Shown: positions 34,620-43,063 of the stretch, one piece after another
Layout of the letters: each line of letters opens with the position of its first letter
Numbering within the stretch: the stretch's first letter is position 1
Assembly: GCF_031157355.1 (NCBI RefSeq)
Contig: NZ_JAVIFT010000002.1
Location: 1,102,501 to 1,166,500 of the forward strand
Direction: 5' to 3'
Length of the DNA: 64,000 nucleotides
Source: Hyphomicrobium sp. LHD-15
GTDB taxonomy: Bacteria > Pseudomonadota > Alphaproteobacteria > Rhizobiales > Hyphomicrobiaceae
Translations under genes and position numbers: made by a program
Notes under the pieces: model-generated
Databases searched by the model: none
What the model saw: the letters and a program-made list of their open reading frames with translations, nothing else
What the model was told of the DNA's origin: nothing

Positions 34620-36386
34620 TCAGCGCTTGATTGCGCGCAGCTCCTCGGTGATGCGCGCCGACTGGGAGGGCCAGCTTGCCGCGAGCCAATCGTCGGTTCC
34701 GAAAAGCCAGTACCAGAAGCGGTTGCGGCGGTAGTATTTCTCGACGGTGATCCGATGCATCTTGTCGACCGTTGCCGACAGGGTCTCGAGCATTTCGACC
34801 GGCTTGGCGGCGGCCTTTTCGAGGCTGTCGATGCGGGTGGCGAGTGCGGTGAACGCGTTGGTGGCGTCGATGGCCTGCACGTCGAACGACGTCGCCAGCG
34901 TGTGCTGGTTGGTGCTGATCTTGGCGAGGCCGTCGTGCACCTCGGTTAGATCCTGCGTCAGCGCGTCGGAGAAGCGCGAGAAGCTTTCCTGGCCGGACGC
35001 GCTCTCCTGCGAGATGACTTCGGTCAGCCGGGTGATTTCTTCGCGCAGGCTCGCGCGCTCCCGGGCTGCGATCGAGACCGCGTTTTCGGTTCTCGCGACA
35101 AAGCCGTTGAGGGCTTCCTCAAGCGCTCCAAGGCGGCGGTGGGCTTCGGCGAGGCCGTCTGTCGCGGCTGAATGGTGGGCGTCGCTGTTTGCGGAAAGCG
35201 TGTTCAGATGCTCGACAAGCGGGTTCGAGACCAGGGCCGTGATCTCGCCCGGCTGGCGGCCGAGCGCTGCCGACAGCTCGCCTAGCTCGGTGGAAAGCTT
35301 CTGTGCGCTTGCCTCGGCATTCTCGCGATCGGCGGAAGCCGAGACTTCGATCACCTCGAGGCGATCGAGCAGCGGACCGAGATCCACGGCGGCGCGCGAC
35401 GCCAGGGTTTCGACGGCCGAGCGCGTGATCGAGATTTCGCTCTGAAGGGCGCGTTCGAGCAGGCCAAGGCGATCCTGCAGCGGGCCGAGGTCGGTGCCGA
35501 TGACGGGATTGCGTGCGGTCAGGAAGGCCTGCTCGAGGTTTTGCAGGCGATCTCCGTAGACCGATTGCAGCTTGTCCTGAGCCAAGCCGCCGTAGCGGGA
35601 CGTGTCTTCACGCTGTGCCATGAGCTCTCGCTGCAGGTCTTGCAGCACTCCCGATAAGATCTGACGTTCTTTTGCGAGTTCGGTCGTCAAGGTGCGTACC
35701 GACTGCTCTATGGAGTCGATGCGCGAAGTCTGGTTCTGGCTTTCGGTCGTTGCCGGAGCGGTCCGGTCGGTGGCGCCGGTGCGCTGGGATTTGGAGTTTC
35801 CACGCGAGCGCGTCTGAACGATTTCCGTCTCTATGGTTTCCGCCGGCGGCGGAAGCGGGCGGGGCAGGCCGCCGGGAATGAGGCGTGCGAGATTTCTGAA
35901 TTCCACGCCGCTGTCGAACAGCGCGTAGACGATGTCCGACACGTTTACGGGTGCCTGGCGGCGATAGGCGCGACCGGACGCCAGCCGCAGAACTTCCTCG
36001 AAGCTGTCGGAGCGGCGCGGCGTCGATTTGCCGTTGCCGTGGACCGTCGGAACTTCGGTTGCGACGAAGGTTGCCGCATCGCGTCGCAGCGCCGCCACGC
36101 GTACGCCGCGCTCGGCCAACACCTCGGCCGCATCGTCGATGCGGGTCAGGGCATAGATCAAATGCTCAAGGTAAACTTCAGGTGCGCGATGGGCGGAAGC
36201 GACGTCGAAGGCATGATTGCAGCAGTCGAGGACGGTCTCGTCGACCCAGATAGGCGCGCCCCGATGGGCTGTCGAGTTCCGCGACCTGTGCGCGACGACG
36301 AAGGGGTCGGTCGACTGCGACGCGGAAAGATCACCGGGAGTGGGATCCGGCGTTCTCAGATCGAGATCGTCACCGCGATAGGTCAT
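34620..36386 (-). CDS. ClpA-N-domain protein with long coiled coil and no AAA+ module
   Basis: A 588-residue protein. Residues about 50-172 read as two Clp N-terminal repeats: ETVLDCCNHAFDVASAHRAPEVYLEHLIYALTR (in parts) then SFEEVLRLASGRAYRRQAPVNVSDIVYALFDSG (in parts), equivalent to the substrate/adaptor-binding domain of ClpA. Residues about 200-560 are Ala/Glu/Ser-rich helices with many leucine heptads (SIEQSVRTLTTELAKERQIL, DLQRELMAQRED, LEALNG-type segments). The C-terminus is an aromatic patch, KYYRRNRFWYWLFGTDDW. No Walker motifs or membrane helices are seen. It may be an adaptor or scaffold linked to Clp-type proteolysis; this is inference. Confidence 0.78.
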   Translation of the reverse strand: MTYRGDDLDLRTPDPTPGDLSASQSTDPFVVAHRSRNSTAHRGAPIWVDETVLDCCNHAFDVASAHRAPEVYLEHLIYALTRIDDAAEVLAERGVRVAALRRDAATFVATEVPTVHGNGKSTPRRSDSFEEVLRLASGRAYRRQAPVNVSDIVYALFDSGVEFRNLARLIPGGLPRPLPPPAETIETEIVQTRSRGNSKSQRTGATDRTAPATTESQNQTSRIDSIEQSVRTLTTELAKERQILSGVLQDLQRELMAQREDTSRYGGLAQDKLQSVYGDRLQNLEQAFLTARNPVIGTDLGPLQDRLGLLERALQSEISITRSAVETLASRAAVDLGPLLDRLEVIEVSASADRENAEASAQKLSTELGELSAALGRQPGEITALVSNPLVEHLNTLSANSDAHHSAATDGLAEAHRRLGALEEALNGFVARTENAVSIAARERASLREEITRLTEVISQESASGQESFSRFSDALTQDLTEVHDGLAKISTNQHTLATSFDVQAIDATNAFTALATRIDSLEKAAAKPVEMLETLSATVDKMHRITVEKYYRRNRFWYWLFGTDDWLAASWPSQSARITEELRAIKR

Positions 36387-36694
36387 TCATTCAACTCCCC
36401 TCACGCAACGAGAAAAGCAGGGCAAGCCGCCGTCTTTCATCGTCCCCCGGCGCGGTGCATGCGAGATCGGCGAGGCCTGCCGTTTTCGCCCCATCCGCCG
36501 CTTGGTTGCATCCGCGCGCTAACAGACAATAACCTCTTCCGCCGTGAGGAGCGAGTGGGGCGTTTACGATGGCGCAAACGTGGTAAACCGCACCGGCCGA
36601 ACCCTGCATCAGGCCTTGTTGTGCCTAGAATTTCGCGTCATGCCGGGGCCAGAATCGATGCTAAAATCGTGGATCAAAGCTGAGAGAGCCGAGC
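36387..36694. other. 308-bp spacer between divergent genes
   Basis: Divergent promoters of the ClpA-N-domain gene and the TIGR02301 gene must lie here. Nothing else was seen apart from short plus-strand frames with poor coding bias. Confidence 0.5.
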
Positions 36695-37150
36695 GTGAAC
36701 GTCATTGAAAATCGCTCTGCGGGGCGCAAAAGACGAGGCCCTTCGTGGGCCGCGCTTGTCGTGGGAGCCGTGGTCTCGATCGCGGGGCTTACTGTCGATG
36801 CGCGCGTTCTCGGAACCGGACCGAGCGTTGCCGTCGCGGCTCCGGGAGATGCCAAGCCCTACGACGATAAGCTCATGCGGCTCGCGGAAATTCTTGGAGC
36901 CGTTCACTATCTGCGCGAACTCTGCAGCGCCAATGACGGACAGATGTGGCGCGAGCGCATGAAAGAATTACTCGATACCGAAGGTGGAACGGCGTTGCGC
37001 CGCGCGCGTCTCACGCGTAGCTTCAATCAGGGATATCGCAGCTACCGCCGGACTTATTCGACCTGCACGCCGACCGCGCAGTCGTCGATCGAGCGATTTC
37101 TGGCCGAAGGCATTCAGATCGGCGACGGGCTCGTCAAGAGCACGCCGTAA
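36695..37150 (+). CDS. TIGR02301 family exported protein
   Basis: A 151-residue protein starting with GTG. A hydrophobic segment (SWAALVVGAVVSIAGLTV, about 17-34) acts as signal or anchor. The mature part carries the family pattern DDKLMRLAEILGAVHYLRELC, WRERMKELL, RLTRSFNQGYRSYRRTYSTC, ending in AEGIQIGDGL; the two conserved cysteines (LRELC and YSTC) could form a disulfide in the periplasm. TIGR02301 is, as far as I recall, restricted to Rhizobiales and of unknown function. A purine-rich GAGAGAGCCGAGC precedes the start. Confidence 0.85.
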   Translation: MNVIENRSAGRKRRGPSWAALVVGAVVSIAGLTVDARVLGTGPSVAVAAPGDAKPYDDKLMRLAEILGAVHYLRELCSANDGQMWRERMKELLDTEGGTALRRARLTRSFNQGYRSYRRTYSTCTPTAQSSIERFLAEGIQIGDGLVKSTP

Positions 37151-37354
37151 TTGCGGGTCTATGCATGGGTTCCACGCCCGTTTCTCGCGGATCGCGCGAA
37201 ACAGTGGGTAGTGGGTAGTTTACTGTGAATTACCACGGCATCTGGCCGCGCGGGGAACGCGTGTTAGGTGTACCGTCAATGACGGGGCGAGACTTGTGAA
37301 GCATGGGGTGGCTTGGCTGAGCTCTCGAACCAATATCCTGGGGGAAGGACCGTG

Positions 37355-37603
37355 ATGGCATCGCATACCGAACTCACTTCATCTGAAGACCTAAGCTTTC
37401 GTGCCCTTAGCCTTATTCTGGCTGCCTGGGACGAAGGAACCGAGAGCGGCGTTGCGCCTGAGCAGATGGCATACGCCGCCCTGTTCACAGCGTTGACGGA
37501 CCTCGTCTCGCTCTATGGCGAAGACGCCGTGAAGAAGCTTGCTTGCGGGCTTGAGCGGCGGATCGACCTCGGTGAATTCACGCTCGACCGGAACGTTCAA
37601 TAA
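37355..37603 (+). CDS. Small acidic hypothetical protein
   Basis: An 82-residue soluble protein without recognised motif: MASHTELTSSEDLSFRALSL, then helices AWDEGTESGVAPEQMAYAALFTALTDLVSLYGEDAVKKLACGLERRIDLGEFTLD (read in parts). The helix pattern and the run VSLYGEDAVKKLA are what one expects of a small helical, perhaps dimeric, protein. The ATG at 37355 with GGGGGAAGGA upstream is better than the ATG 14 codons before. It is convergent with the LysE gene. Function unknown. Confidence 0.7.
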   Translation: MASHTELTSSEDLSFRALSLILAAWDEGTESGVAPEQMAYAALFTALTDLVSLYGEDAVKKLACGLERRIDLGEFTLDRNVQ

Positions 37604-37694
37604 CCAAACAAGGCGGAGAGCCGGAGCGGCGCGGGGCCGCCTCCTGCTTGCGCTTGCCGGTGCGGCCGCGCGGCGGCTTCCTCGGAAGCGCCCT

Positions 37695-38354
37695 TCAGGG
37701 CAGCGATTTCCAGATCATCTCGCCCACCAAAAGGGCGCCGAAACCAAGTAGCAGCACGCCGGAAATTCGGTTGGTCTGGGCCAAGTGCGCCGGGCTGAAC
37801 CGGTGGCGCAATCTGCCGATCAGGCGGGAAAGTCCGAGCCACCACAGGAAGCTGCCTCCCATGATCGAGGCGACCATGGTGAGGACATCCACGTAGCTGT
37901 GCACCTCGACGAAGGTGCTGATGCCTCCGAAAATTGCGAACAGGCCCAGCACCGCACCGGGATTGGTGATGGTGAGGAAGAACGTTTTCGGAATGTCCCA
38001 GGCGTAGTCGCGCAGAGAGGCCACGTCATCGGCTTCTGACTGTATGCTCGCGAGGCGCGGGGGAGCGAAGTAGAGCTTGAGGCCGAACGCGAACAACGCG
38101 AGCCCGCCTACAACCTGAATGCCATCGCGGTGATGTTCGATCGCGCCCGAAATGGCGCCGACGCCAAGGCCTGCGAACAGCGCGATCAGCCCATCGCCAA
38201 GGGTGGCGCCGATGCCCGCGGCCATGCCGCCCCAGAAGCCTCGCTCGATGGCGCGCTGAATGCAGAGGACGTTGACGGGGCCGACAGGAGCGGCAACAAG
38301 CACCCCGATAACTATTCCGACGGGAATGATGAGAAGGTTGGGAACTAGCTGCAT
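37695..38354 (-). CDS. LysE/RhtB-family amino-acid exporter
   Basis: A 219-residue membrane protein with six helices, of the LysE translocator family. The first helix has the conserved VAAPVGPVNVLCIQRAIERG motif, and the paired NPGAVLGLFAIFGGIS block lies in the second half. Members export amino acids or related metabolites such as homoserine and threonine. The start MQLVPNLL is chosen; a GTG three codons earlier is possible. Its 5' end is 95 bp from the divergent gene at 38449. Substrate unknown. Confidence 0.9.
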   Translation of the reverse strand: MQLVPNLLIIPVGIVIGVLVAAPVGPVNVLCIQRAIERGFWGGMAAGIGATLGDGLIALFAGLGVGAISGAIEHHRDGIQVVGGLALFAFGLKLYFAPPRLASIQSEADDVASLRDYAWDIPKTFFLTITNPGAVLGLFAIFGGISTFVEVHSYVDVLTMVASIMGGSFLWWLGLSRLIGRLRHRFSPAHLAQTNRISGVLLLGFGALLVGEMIWKSLP

Positions 38355-38448
38355 GTGCGCCACCGCGGCGACAGAGCTATATCAACTTCCGGCATTGCAC
38401 CTCGATCAGGACCTAGCCGCTAGGTCAGTGGAAGGAAACAGGAGCGTC

Positions 38449-39174
38449 ATGCGTCAGGAACCGAGGGTGCTCGAATTTGGCTCTGATGGAAAGTGGCGCG
38501 CTTGCTCCCCCACAGCCAAGACCATGAAGCGGAACACTCAGGCGCGGCCCGTGCTGCCGCGGGTTTTTCGAGGCTGCTGGACGATGCCATTGGTAGCGAT
38601 GGCAATTTACCTTGTCCATGCGGTTTACCCCGGTGTTGGAGCTATGGCCGGCGGTTCTGCTGCCGCTCCCTCCGGGGAAACCCCTGCGAAAACGCGTGCC
38701 GTGGCCAAGGAGCGCGCGTTTCATGGCACGCTTCCTCAAAGCGTCGCCGACATGCGCGAGCAGATCCTCGCCGCGATCGTTGCCGGGGACGTCGCGGAGC
38801 TTCGCGATGCGATCGAATGGAACGAGATCAAACCGGATTTCGGCAAGGAGGCCAGTGCGGATCCGTTCGCGTATTGGAAGACGATATCGAGCGACGGGCA
38901 GGGGCGCGAGGTGCTGGCCATCGCGGCCAATCTTCTGTCTCTCGCGCCCGCACGCCTCGCGATCGGCAAAGACCCCGAGAATACGTTGGTTTACGTATGG
39001 CCATATCTGGCAGAGCTTCCGCTCGACCAACTGACGCCCGCCGAGGAGGTCGATCTCTATCGCCTAATGCCGGCGGCGACGGCCAAGGCCATGCGGGACG
39101 CAAAAAAATGGACGTGGTGGCGGATCGCGATCGGCGCCGATGGGACTTGGCACACGTTCCGGAAATACGATTAG
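38449..39174 (+). CDS. Hypothetical protein with N-terminal membrane segment
   Basis: A 241-residue protein not recognised. The basic N-terminus (TMKRNTQARPVLPRVFRGC) is followed by one hydrophobic helix (WTMPLVAMAIYLVHAVYPGV, about residues 44-63), then an Ala/Ser/Gly linker and a soluble domain of about 150 residues: VADMREQILAAIVAGDVAEL, EWNEIKPDF, SADPFAYWKTISSDGQG and a Trp-rich end KKWTWWRIAIGADGTWHTF. It is probably an anchored or secreted periplasmic protein. The start has AGGAG seven bases upstream; the frame continues 63 codons further 5' but overlaps the LysE gene antisense. Confidence 0.72.
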   Translation: MRQEPRVLEFGSDGKWRACSPTAKTMKRNTQARPVLPRVFRGCWTMPLVAMAIYLVHAVYPGVGAMAGGSAAAPSGETPAKTRAVAKERAFHGTLPQSVADMREQILAAIVAGDVAELRDAIEWNEIKPDFGKEASADPFAYWKTISSDGQGREVLAIAANLLSLAPARLAIGKDPENTLVYVWPYLAELPLDQLTPAEEVDLYRLMPAATAKAMRDAKKWTWWRIAIGADGTWHTFRKYD

Positions 39175-39442
39175 CCGGAGATACGACGGACCAATTGTCG
39201 GTGCGGCATGAAGGGACTTGCTCTGATACCGGTTATTTTCCATCAGTATCAACCAATTCCGGCAACGCGTGCATGCGACTGGAAGCTTGGATATAGTGCC
39301 CCCATGTAACCGGTGGCGCCCATGCTCACCGCCCGGCATTTCTTGTCGTGTGTCTCGACGGAAGCCGAATTTCACCCCGGATGTCCGTGCGTGGCGTCTG
39401 GGGCAGGCTTCCTGGAGCCATTTTGCGTAACACGAGGTTTGA

Positions 39443-40264
39443 ATGATGTTTGGTTTGAGAGTTTCCGCGCTCGCGATGGGCGTTGCGTTCGTTGTGGCTG
39501 GTGCGGTGACGCCGGCTTCGGCCCAGAGCTTACAGTGGGGCTTATGGGGCGAGCCGCCTGAGCGGGGGGTGCGTTCGAACCTCGGCGCTTCTCCGACGAT
39601 CATCAAGCCGACCGAGCTTTCGCAGGGCGGCGGGCGTCCTTCCATTTCTCCGAAGACGCCGCAGACGACCAGCTTCCAGAACGGTTTCGCGCCGGGCTCG
39701 ATCGTGATCGATACGGCGGGACGCAAGCTCTATTACACGCTGTCGAAGAGTTCGGCCTATGTCTATCCGATTGCGGTCGGTAAGCAGGGCTTCGCCTGGA
39801 CGGGCGTCGAGCGCGTCTCGCGTATCGAAGATTGGCCGGATTGGATCCCGCCCGCCGAGATGCGCCAGCGCAAGCCGGGGCTACCAGTGCGGATGACGGG
39901 CGGTGTCAGAAATCCGCTCGGCGCGAAGGCGATCTATCTCGGCAATACGCTTTACCGGATCCATGGCACGAACGATTCCAAGTCGATCGGATCGGCGTCG
40001 TCGTCGGGCTGCTTCCGGATGCACAACGAGCACGTCGTGCACCTTGCCGAGCACGTCAACGCGTCAACGACCGTTTACGTTATGAAGCGCCTGCCGGCGT
40101 CGGGCGTCGTGATGCCTCCGGTCGTGGCTGTAAAGAAGGCCCCCGAGCCGGCAGCGGAAGCGCCGCAGGCTCAGCCGGCCCAACCCGACGCGCAAGCGCC
40201 GGCGCCGGAAGCAACCCCGCCGAGCGAAGCCGCGCCAGCGGCTCCCAAGGATCAGGGGATCTGA
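39443..40264 (+). CDS. L,D-transpeptidase (YkuD family) with Pro/Ala-rich tail
   Basis: A 273-residue periplasmic enzyme that forms 3-3 cross-links in peptidoglycan or attaches proteins to it. Residues 1-27 form a signal peptide (LAMGVAFVVAGAVTPASAQ). The YkuD catalytic domain (about 88-216) contains SIVIDTAGRKLYYTL, YRIHGTND and the nucleophile motif SSSGCFRMHN. In the usual SHGC motif a His stands where Ser is found here, a variant I recall as common in Rhizobiales. The tail from about 228 is a Pro/Ala/Glu-rich linker, as in other wall-associated proteins of this order. It is transcribed alone. Confidence 0.92.
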   Translation: MMFGLRVSALAMGVAFVVAGAVTPASAQSLQWGLWGEPPERGVRSNLGASPTIIKPTELSQGGGRPSISPKTPQTTSFQNGFAPGSIVIDTAGRKLYYTLSKSSAYVYPIAVGKQGFAWTGVERVSRIEDWPDWIPPAEMRQRKPGLPVRMTGGVRNPLGAKAIYLGNTLYRIHGTNDSKSIGSASSSGCFRMHNEHVVHLAEHVNASTTVYVMKRLPASGVVMPPVVAVKKAPEPAAEAPQAQPAQPDAQAPAPEATPPSEAAPAAPKDQGI

Positions 40265-40573
40265 CGCGGGCTGACGGTTCGCGAGGCCTCTTTCAGGTGG
40301 GGCTCAGCCCCACAGCATTGCCTCAGGCCCTACGGGCCTGGGGCTGCCCGAGAAGGTGCGACTTTTAGGCCGCTGACCTGACAGAGATACTCTCTCTCGC
40401 GTATAGACGCGGGCGAGCCGCAAGCTGACGCCCCCGGACGACGTGGACGAGCACACGAACCGGGTGGTGCCGAGACGGCAACTACAATAAGGTGCGATTC
40501 TGACCACCTCGCGGATGCCCGCGAGGTTAAGACGCGCACGCGAGCGCTTATCGAAACAAACGAGGTCAGGACA
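40265..40573 (+). promoter_or_regulatory. 309-bp hairpin-rich leader upstream of the MGS-amidohydrolase gene
   Basis: No ORF fits. Several stems are visible on the plus strand: GTGGGG-CTCAG-CCCCAC (40297-40313), CAGGCCC-TAC-GGGCCTG (40324-40340), ACCGGG/CCCGGA-type pairing around 40434-40465, and CCTCGCGG-ATGC-CCGCGAGG (40507-40526). The first two may end the L,D-transpeptidase transcript; the later ones would be in the 5' leader of the downstream gene. I could not match any known riboswitch class. Confidence 0.45.
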
Positions 40574-42121
40574 ATGAGCAACGCAATCTCACTTGAGCTT
40601 CTGGCCTTCAACCTGAAGCTGCTCGGCCGTCAGCGCCGCAAGAGCCTGCTGATCAGCGCAGGCCGCCCCGAAGACAAGAAGCGCATGCTTCCCGCCATTC
40701 GGCGCATTCTCACCCTCGACGTCGAGCTTTACGCGACACCCGGTACCTACCGCTTCTTCAAGGAGCATGGGATCAACAGCACCGAGATCCACAAGATCAC
40801 CGACGGTCGCTCCCCCAACATCCTTTCGTTCCTCAAAGCCAACCGCTTCGATCTCGTCATCAACGTGCTGACGGGCGATGAGGACTATGACGAAGGCTCT
40901 GACGCGAAGCTGATCCGCAAGCTGTCGATCGAGAACGGCATTCCTCTGATCACGGATGCGGATGTCGGGATCGCGACACTCGAACAGATCATCATCGACG
41001 CCGAGCGCGGTACCTATCGCTACCGGCTGGCCGACGACAGCGAGCCCTGGAATTTGAGGCTGCGGTTCCTGCAGGCGGCCGAACGGCTTGGCGGTCTCGC
41101 CAACCATCACGCGCATTTCGACAAGGCTTATCTGATCACGCACGAGAACCTGCGCTTGAGCCAGGTCGATATGCAGAAGAAGTGGGAGCTCTATCGCTAC
41201 CTCAAGGAGAATTACACGCACGACGACCTGGTAGAGCGCATCAGCCGCGGCCTCGAGATGATGATCCAGCAGGGCGCGACCTACTGCCGGACCATGGTGG
41301 ATGCGGACAGCACGGTCGGCCTGTTGCCGATCAAGGCCGCGCTCGAGGTGAAGCAGCGCTACAAGGATCGTATCCTGTTCGAGGTTGGCGTGCAGCCGCT
41401 GCAGGGCGTGCTCGATCCGGCGACCTTCCAGCAGTATGCCGAGGCGTGCGAGCTTGCGGACTATTGCGGCGGCTTGCCTTCGCGCGACCGCCCGAAGCCC
41501 GAGAAACATCTCGACGTGGTTCTCTCGCTCGCCAAGAAGCTCGGCAAGCCGGTTGACGTCCATATCGACCAGGAAAACAATCCGCTCGAGAACGAGACGG
41601 AGCTTCTGGCCGAGAAAACCATCGAGCACGGCATGCAGGGACGCGTGTTCGGCGTGCATGCGATCTCGCTCTCGGCGAAGGACGACCGCGAGCAGGACCG
41701 TATCATCGAGAAGGTCCGGGAAGCAGACATGGGCATCATCATCTGCCCGTCTGCGGCGCTCAGCATGAAGCAGCTGCCGATGACGGCGCCGCTGCACAAC
41801 TCGATCGCTCCCTACGTCAAGCTGCGGGAAGCCGGCGTGCGCTGCTATCTCGGCGTCGACAACGTCCACGATCTTTTCATGCCGATGGTGGACGGCGACA
41901 TCTGGACAGAAGCACGGATGCTGATGGAATCCACGCGGTTCTACGATATCGATGCGGTGGCCGAGTGGGCCTGCCAGAAGCCGATCGCGGCGAATGCGCA
42001 AGCGGGCGCCGAGCCGGCCAAGGCCGCCAAACCCGCAGCAAAGGCAGCATCGACCGGGAGCGACGCCAGTGACGCGGCGCTTCTCAAGAAGCGTGCCGCC
42101 GGCGGCCGTCAGCCGCGGTAG
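40574..42121 (+). CDS. Fusion of MGS-like effector domain with cytosine-deaminase-like amidohydrolase
   Basis: A 515-residue two-domain protein. Residues about 20-140 match the methylglyoxal-synthase-like (MGS) domain that ends carbamoyl-phosphate synthase: RKSLLISAGRPEDKKRML, VELYATPGTYRFFKEHGI, DGRSPNILSFLK, RFDLVINVLTG and GIPLITDADVGIAT. Residues about 170-470 match the cytosine-deaminase branch of amidohydrolases; the metal-ligand equivalents are H179 and H181 (HAHFDK), H330 (VDVHID) and D429 (GVDN), with H362 also kept. The positions I equate with E. coli CodA Glu217 and Asp314 are Gln333 and Asn430. A 45-residue Ala/Lys tail follows. ygfZ is 36 bp downstream. Substrate unknown; cytosine is unlikely. 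Confidence 0.85.
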   Translation: MSNAISLELLAFNLKLLGRQRRKSLLISAGRPEDKKRMLPAIRRILTLDVELYATPGTYRFFKEHGINSTEIHKITDGRSPNILSFLKANRFDLVINVLTGDEDYDEGSDAKLIRKLSIENGIPLITDADVGIATLEQIIIDAERGTYRYRLADDSEPWNLRLRFLQAAERLGGLANHHAHFDKAYLITHENLRLSQVDMQKKWELYRYLKENYTHDDLVERISRGLEMMIQQGATYCRTMVDADSTVGLLPIKAALEVKQRYKDRILFEVGVQPLQGVLDPATFQQYAEACELADYCGGLPSRDRPKPEKHLDVVLSLAKKLGKPVDVHIDQENNPLENETELLAEKTIEHGMQGRVFGVHAISLSAKDDREQDRIIEKVREADMGIIICPSAALSMKQLPMTAPLHNSIAPYVKLREAGVRCYLGVDNVHDLFMPMVDGDIWTEARMLMESTRFYDIDAVAEWACQKPIAANAQAGAEPAKAAKPAAKAASTGSDASDAALLKKRAAGGRQPR

Positions 42122-42157
42122 CAGGGGCGCTGGTTTGCGTACCGAGAGACAGAGACC

Positions 42158-43063
42158 ATGAGCGCCACAGGTTCGTCTTACGTGTCGGTGCTCAAGGATC
42201 GTGGTGTGGTGTCGGTCACGGGGCCGGATGCGGAGAAGCTGCTCGGTGGCCTCGTCACGAACGACATCGCGCTTCTCGAAGGCGCGCCTGCGATCTATGC
42301 GGCGCTTCTTGCGCCGCAGGGGAAGATCCTGTTCGATTTCCTGGTCGTGAAGACGGCAGATGGGTTTCTGCTCGATACGGCGCGCGACAAGGCTGCCGAC
42401 CTCGTCAAGCGGCTCTCGCTCTACAAGCTGCGCGCGCAGGCCGAGATCCGCGATGTGTCGGACACGTTCTCGGTGGCTGCGCTGTGGGGCGGCACGCCGG
42501 TCTCGTACAGTGAGACGAAGGGTTCCCTTATCTATTCCGATCCTCGGCTTCCAGCGCTGGGAGCCAGAATTCTCGTAGAGACCACGCATTTCGGTGACGT
42601 GCTCGCCGCGACCAACGGCGCCGAAGTGCCGAGCGAGGCTTATCACGCGCACCGCATCGGGCTTGGCGTGCCGGAGGGCGGACGCGATTTCGCGTTCGGC
42701 GATACGTTCCCGCACGAGGCACTGCTGGATCAACTCAATGGCGTGTCGTTCTCGAAGGGCTGCTACGTGGGCCAGGAGGTGGTGTCGCGCATGCAGCATC
42801 GCACGACGGTGAGAAAGCGCGTCGTGCCCGTTGTCGCGGAGCAGGACCTTCCGGCAGGGCCGTTGCCGGTGCTTGTCGGAGAAGCGGAAATCGGGCGGCT
42901 CGGCTCGGTCGCGGGGCCGCGCGGGCTTGCGCTCTTGCGTCTCGATCGTGTGGCGGAGGCGCGCCGGGACGGCGTGGCGCTCACCGTGAACGGCGTGAAG
43001 CTTGCCGCGGAGGTTCCCGCGTTCGCGACTTTCGAGATCGGATTGCCGCATGAAACCGCATGA
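42158..43063 (+). CDS. ygfZ: YgfZ/CAF17 folate-binding Fe-S assembly factor
   Basis: A 301-residue GcvT-like protein that binds tetrahydrofolate and helps maturation of certain [4Fe-4S] enzymes. It opens VSVTGPDAEKLLGGLVTNDI, and the family hallmark KGCYVGQEVVSRMQHR, with the functional cysteine, is at about residues 200-215. The C-terminal barrel ends in LRLDRVAEARR...VNGVKL. The end overlaps the tag start by 14 bp, so the genes are probably translated from one message. In related Rhizobiales a dihydroorotase-type gene is, as I recall, often found just upstream; here the MGS fusion occupies that place. Confidence 0.93.
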   Translation: MSATGSSYVSVLKDRGVVSVTGPDAEKLLGGLVTNDIALLEGAPAIYAALLAPQGKILFDFLVVKTADGFLLDTARDKAADLVKRLSLYKLRAQAEIRDVSDTFSVAALWGGTPVSYSETKGSLIYSDPRLPALGARILVETTHFGDVLAATNGAEVPSEAYHAHRIGLGVPEGGRDFAFGDTFPHEALLDQLNGVSFSKGCYVGQEVVSRMQHRTTVRKRVVPVVAEQDLPAGPLPVLVGEAEIGRLGSVAGPRGLALLRLDRVAEARRDGVALTVNGVKLAAEVPAFATFEIGLPHETA

